A DNA stretch of 64,000 bases from Polaromonas sp. YR568. Its GTDB lineage: Bacteria; Pseudomonadota; Gammaproteobacteria; Burkholderiales; Burkholderiaceae. The notes below the pieces were generated by a model. It did no database searches. It saw only the letters and a program-made list of their open reading frames with translations, and was not told the DNA's origin. The stretch is from the NCBI GenBank assembly GCA_945871335.1, contig CAMBWM010000001.1, forward strand, positions 1 through 64,000, in the 5' to 3' direction. Positions 62,720 to 64,000 of this stretch are shown here, piece after piece; the stretch's first letter is position 1, and each line of letters begins with the position of its first letter. Position numbers and translations under genes: made by a program.

Positions 62720-63318
62720 GCGTGGCCCGCCTGCGGAGACAGCATCCATGCCTGCAAACCCAACAAGGCAAGCGCGCTGTCATAACGGTGTTCGATGGGA
62801 GTATCAAAAATCACATGGTCGTCGGCTTGTACTGTGAGCCAACTGTTTTCTGCCAACTCGGATTCAAGTTGTCCTTGTGCCCAAGCGGCATAGCCCAAGG
62901 TAATCAAAACCCGCTTGGGACCTGCACCTGTGGACAAGGCTTCGAGCACATCTTTGGAAGTGGTCATCTCCAAGCCGCCGGGAATGGCCAACGTAGAGGC
63001 ATAGGCCGGTTCAGGTTGTTGGTCTGCTTGTGCGCGAGACATGGGATCGTGCAAGACAAAACCACGCTCGGTATGCACTGGTCCACCTTGAAACACAGGG
63101 ATTTCTATCAAATCGGACCGGCCGAGTTGCAATTCGACTTTTTCAAACAAGGAGCGCATGCTCATGGGGCTGGGCTTATTGATGATCAGCCCCAAAGCGC
63201 CTCGCTCGCTGTGCTCGCACATATACACCACACTGCGGGAAAAAGACTCGTCCATCAGACCGGGCATAGCGATCAGAAAATGGTGGGTCAGGTTGATGGG
63301 CGCAAAATCCAAGGACAT
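62716..63318 (-). CDS. yqgE: YqgE (UPF0301/AlgH family) protein
   Basis: A 200-residue protein of the YqgE/AlgH family. It begins NLTHHFLIAMPGLMDESFSRSVVYMCEHSERGALGLIINKP and includes FQGGPVHTERGFVLH and GYAAWAQGQLE, all diagnostic. It has no membrane segment. The function is unknown; AlgH homologues affect stress and alginate regulation. It heads the pyr operon and lies only 21 bp from the divergent photolyase start. Confidence 0.93.
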   Translation of the reverse strand: MSLDFAPINLTHHFLIAMPGLMDESFSRSVVYMCEHSERGALGLIINKPSPMSMRSLFEKVELQLGRSDLIEIPVFQGGPVHTERGFVLHDPMSRAQADQQPEPAYASTLAIPGGLEMTTSKDVLEALSTGAGPKRVLITLGYAAWAQGQLESELAENSWLTVQADDHVIFDTPIEHRYDSALALLGLQAWMLSPQAGHA

Positions 63319-63339
63319 CAGTTGATTTTAAGGGTGAAG

Positions 63340-64000
63340 ATGACAAGCAGACATTTCACACATTTTGCATCGGTATTGGTCTGGTTCAGGCGGGATTTGC
63401 GCTTGCACGACCATACCGCTTTGCACATGGCGGTGCAGCATGGCGACAAGGTGTTTGGTTGCTTCGTGTTTGACAGCGACATATTGCAAGGACTGCCTGC
63501 ACAAGACAGACGCGTGTCGTTCATTCATGCCTCCATTCTTGAATTGGACCAGAAGTGGCGGGAACACGCCGACAATCCGGACGCTGGCTTGATCACCCGA
63601 CACGGACATGCCGTGATTGACATCGTACGAATCGCCAAACAACTCGGGGTGCAAGCGGTATTCACACACCATGACGATGAACCTCAGTCACTGACCCGTG
63701 ACGCACAGGTGCTCGGTGAACTGGCTAACGCAGGTATTGCTTTTCACAGCTTCAAAGACCATGTGGTGTTCGAGCGCAGCGAAGTGCTGACGCAAAGCGG
63801 CACGTCCTATGGCGTGTTCACGCCCTATAAAAACGCCTGGATGAAAAAAATCACGCCGGCAGATATGGCCGAACGAAGCACCAGTGCCAAACCGGGGCAA
63901 CTCGCGCCTGTTCCCCCTGCATTGCGTCAGCCCATACCGTCTTTAACCAGCATGGGCTTCCAAGCGGTGGATCTGGCGGCTCTGCACATTTACCCCGGCA
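63340..64000 (+). CDS. phrB: Deoxyribodipyrimidine photolyase (5' part)
   Basis: A gene cut by the window end; 220 residues are visible. The N-terminal DNA photolyase domain shows SVLVWFRRDLRLHDHTAL and GCFVFDSDILQGLP, plus the antenna-domain ALFTHHDDEP-like VFTHHDDEPQSLTRD. Members repair UV-induced cyclobutane dimers with blue light using FADH-. The FAD-binding C-terminal domain is beyond the window. The ATG at 63340 follows AGGG. Confidence 0.93.
   Translation, partial: MTSRHFTHFASVLVWFRRDLRLHDHTALHMAVQHGDKVFGCFVFDSDILQGLPAQDRRVSFIHASILELDQKWREHADNPDAGLITRHGHAVIDIVRIAKQLGVQAVFTHHDDEPQSLTRDAQVLGELANAGIAFHSFKDHVVFERSEVLTQSGTSYGVFTPYKNAWMKKITPADMAERSTSAKPGQLAPVPPALRQPIPSLTSMGFQAVDLAALHIYPG

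Overview
The window looks like betaproteobacterial DNA of the order Burkholderiales. The clues are Bug-type solute receptors, the hda-HAD phosphatase-pcnB-folK block, DUF3579-argD-argF, tamA-tamB, the five-gene NAD-linked formate dehydrogenase operon and the yqgE-ruvX-pyrR-pyrB-pyrC' operon. No genus can be named from the sequence alone.

The window falls into two halves that do not look alike, and the join lies at a tRNA-Arg(CCT) gene (43424-43498). Left of it the DNA is very GC-rich: 43 of 60 bases are G or C in each of the rows starting at 9481 and 41041. Right of it the DNA is much less so: 28 of 60 at 44041 and 32 of 60 at 51301. A 75-bp intergenic repeat family was seen only on the left. 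The tRNA has a G-A mismatch in its acceptor stem, as if its two ends came from different parents. The right half carries core pyrimidine genes, so a chimeric (for example metagenomic) join or a large recombination event is more likely than a simple mobile island.

Left half, 1-43400. 1-11200 holds two Bug receptors, a MYG1-like hydrolase, a YgiQ radical SAM protein, an enoyl-CoA hydratase, AmtB, an acyl-CoA synthetase and a nitronate monooxygenase. 11200-13000 is a low-affinity phosphate transport pair (DUF47-pit) with a possible Pho box. 13100-20100 is housekeeping: folK, pcnB, HAD phosphatase, hda, SirB1-like protein, murJ and rpsT. 20100-25100 is arginine synthesis (argD, argF) followed by an alkaline phosphatase and a secreted protein of unknown function. 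25380-28450 is a possible signalling cluster: a phosphoesterase, a Ser/Thr kinase fused to a universal stress protein domain, and a response regulator without a kinase. 28480-34200 holds a MaoC-like protein, an orphan ParA ATPase, a nitroreductase, DUF1841, copper chaperone and copper ATPase, and a dihaem cytochrome c. 34370-43400 holds a MoxR ATPase and VWA protein separated by an acetyltransferase and an S9 peptidase remnant, then tamA-tamB for outer membrane assembly.

Right half, 43500-64000. A DUF1007 protein is coupled to a secreted cyclase-family hydrolase. Next comes a formate unit: a ModE/LysR-type regulator diverging from an OxlT-like transporter and fdsG-fdsB-fdsA-fdhD-fdsD. It converges on modABC, and modE faces modA across a perfect ModE-box palindrome. 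Molybdate uptake and regulation therefore sit beside the molybdenum enzyme that needs them. A sulfide dehydrogenase (cytochrome c plus FccB flavoprotein) follows, so formate and sulfide could both feed the respiratory chain. A REP-like 28-bp perfect hairpin separates it from the convergent yqgE-ruvX-pyrR-pyrB-pyrC' operon. In that operon the dihydroorotase homologue lacks its metal-binding histidines. A DNA photolyase gene runs off the right end.
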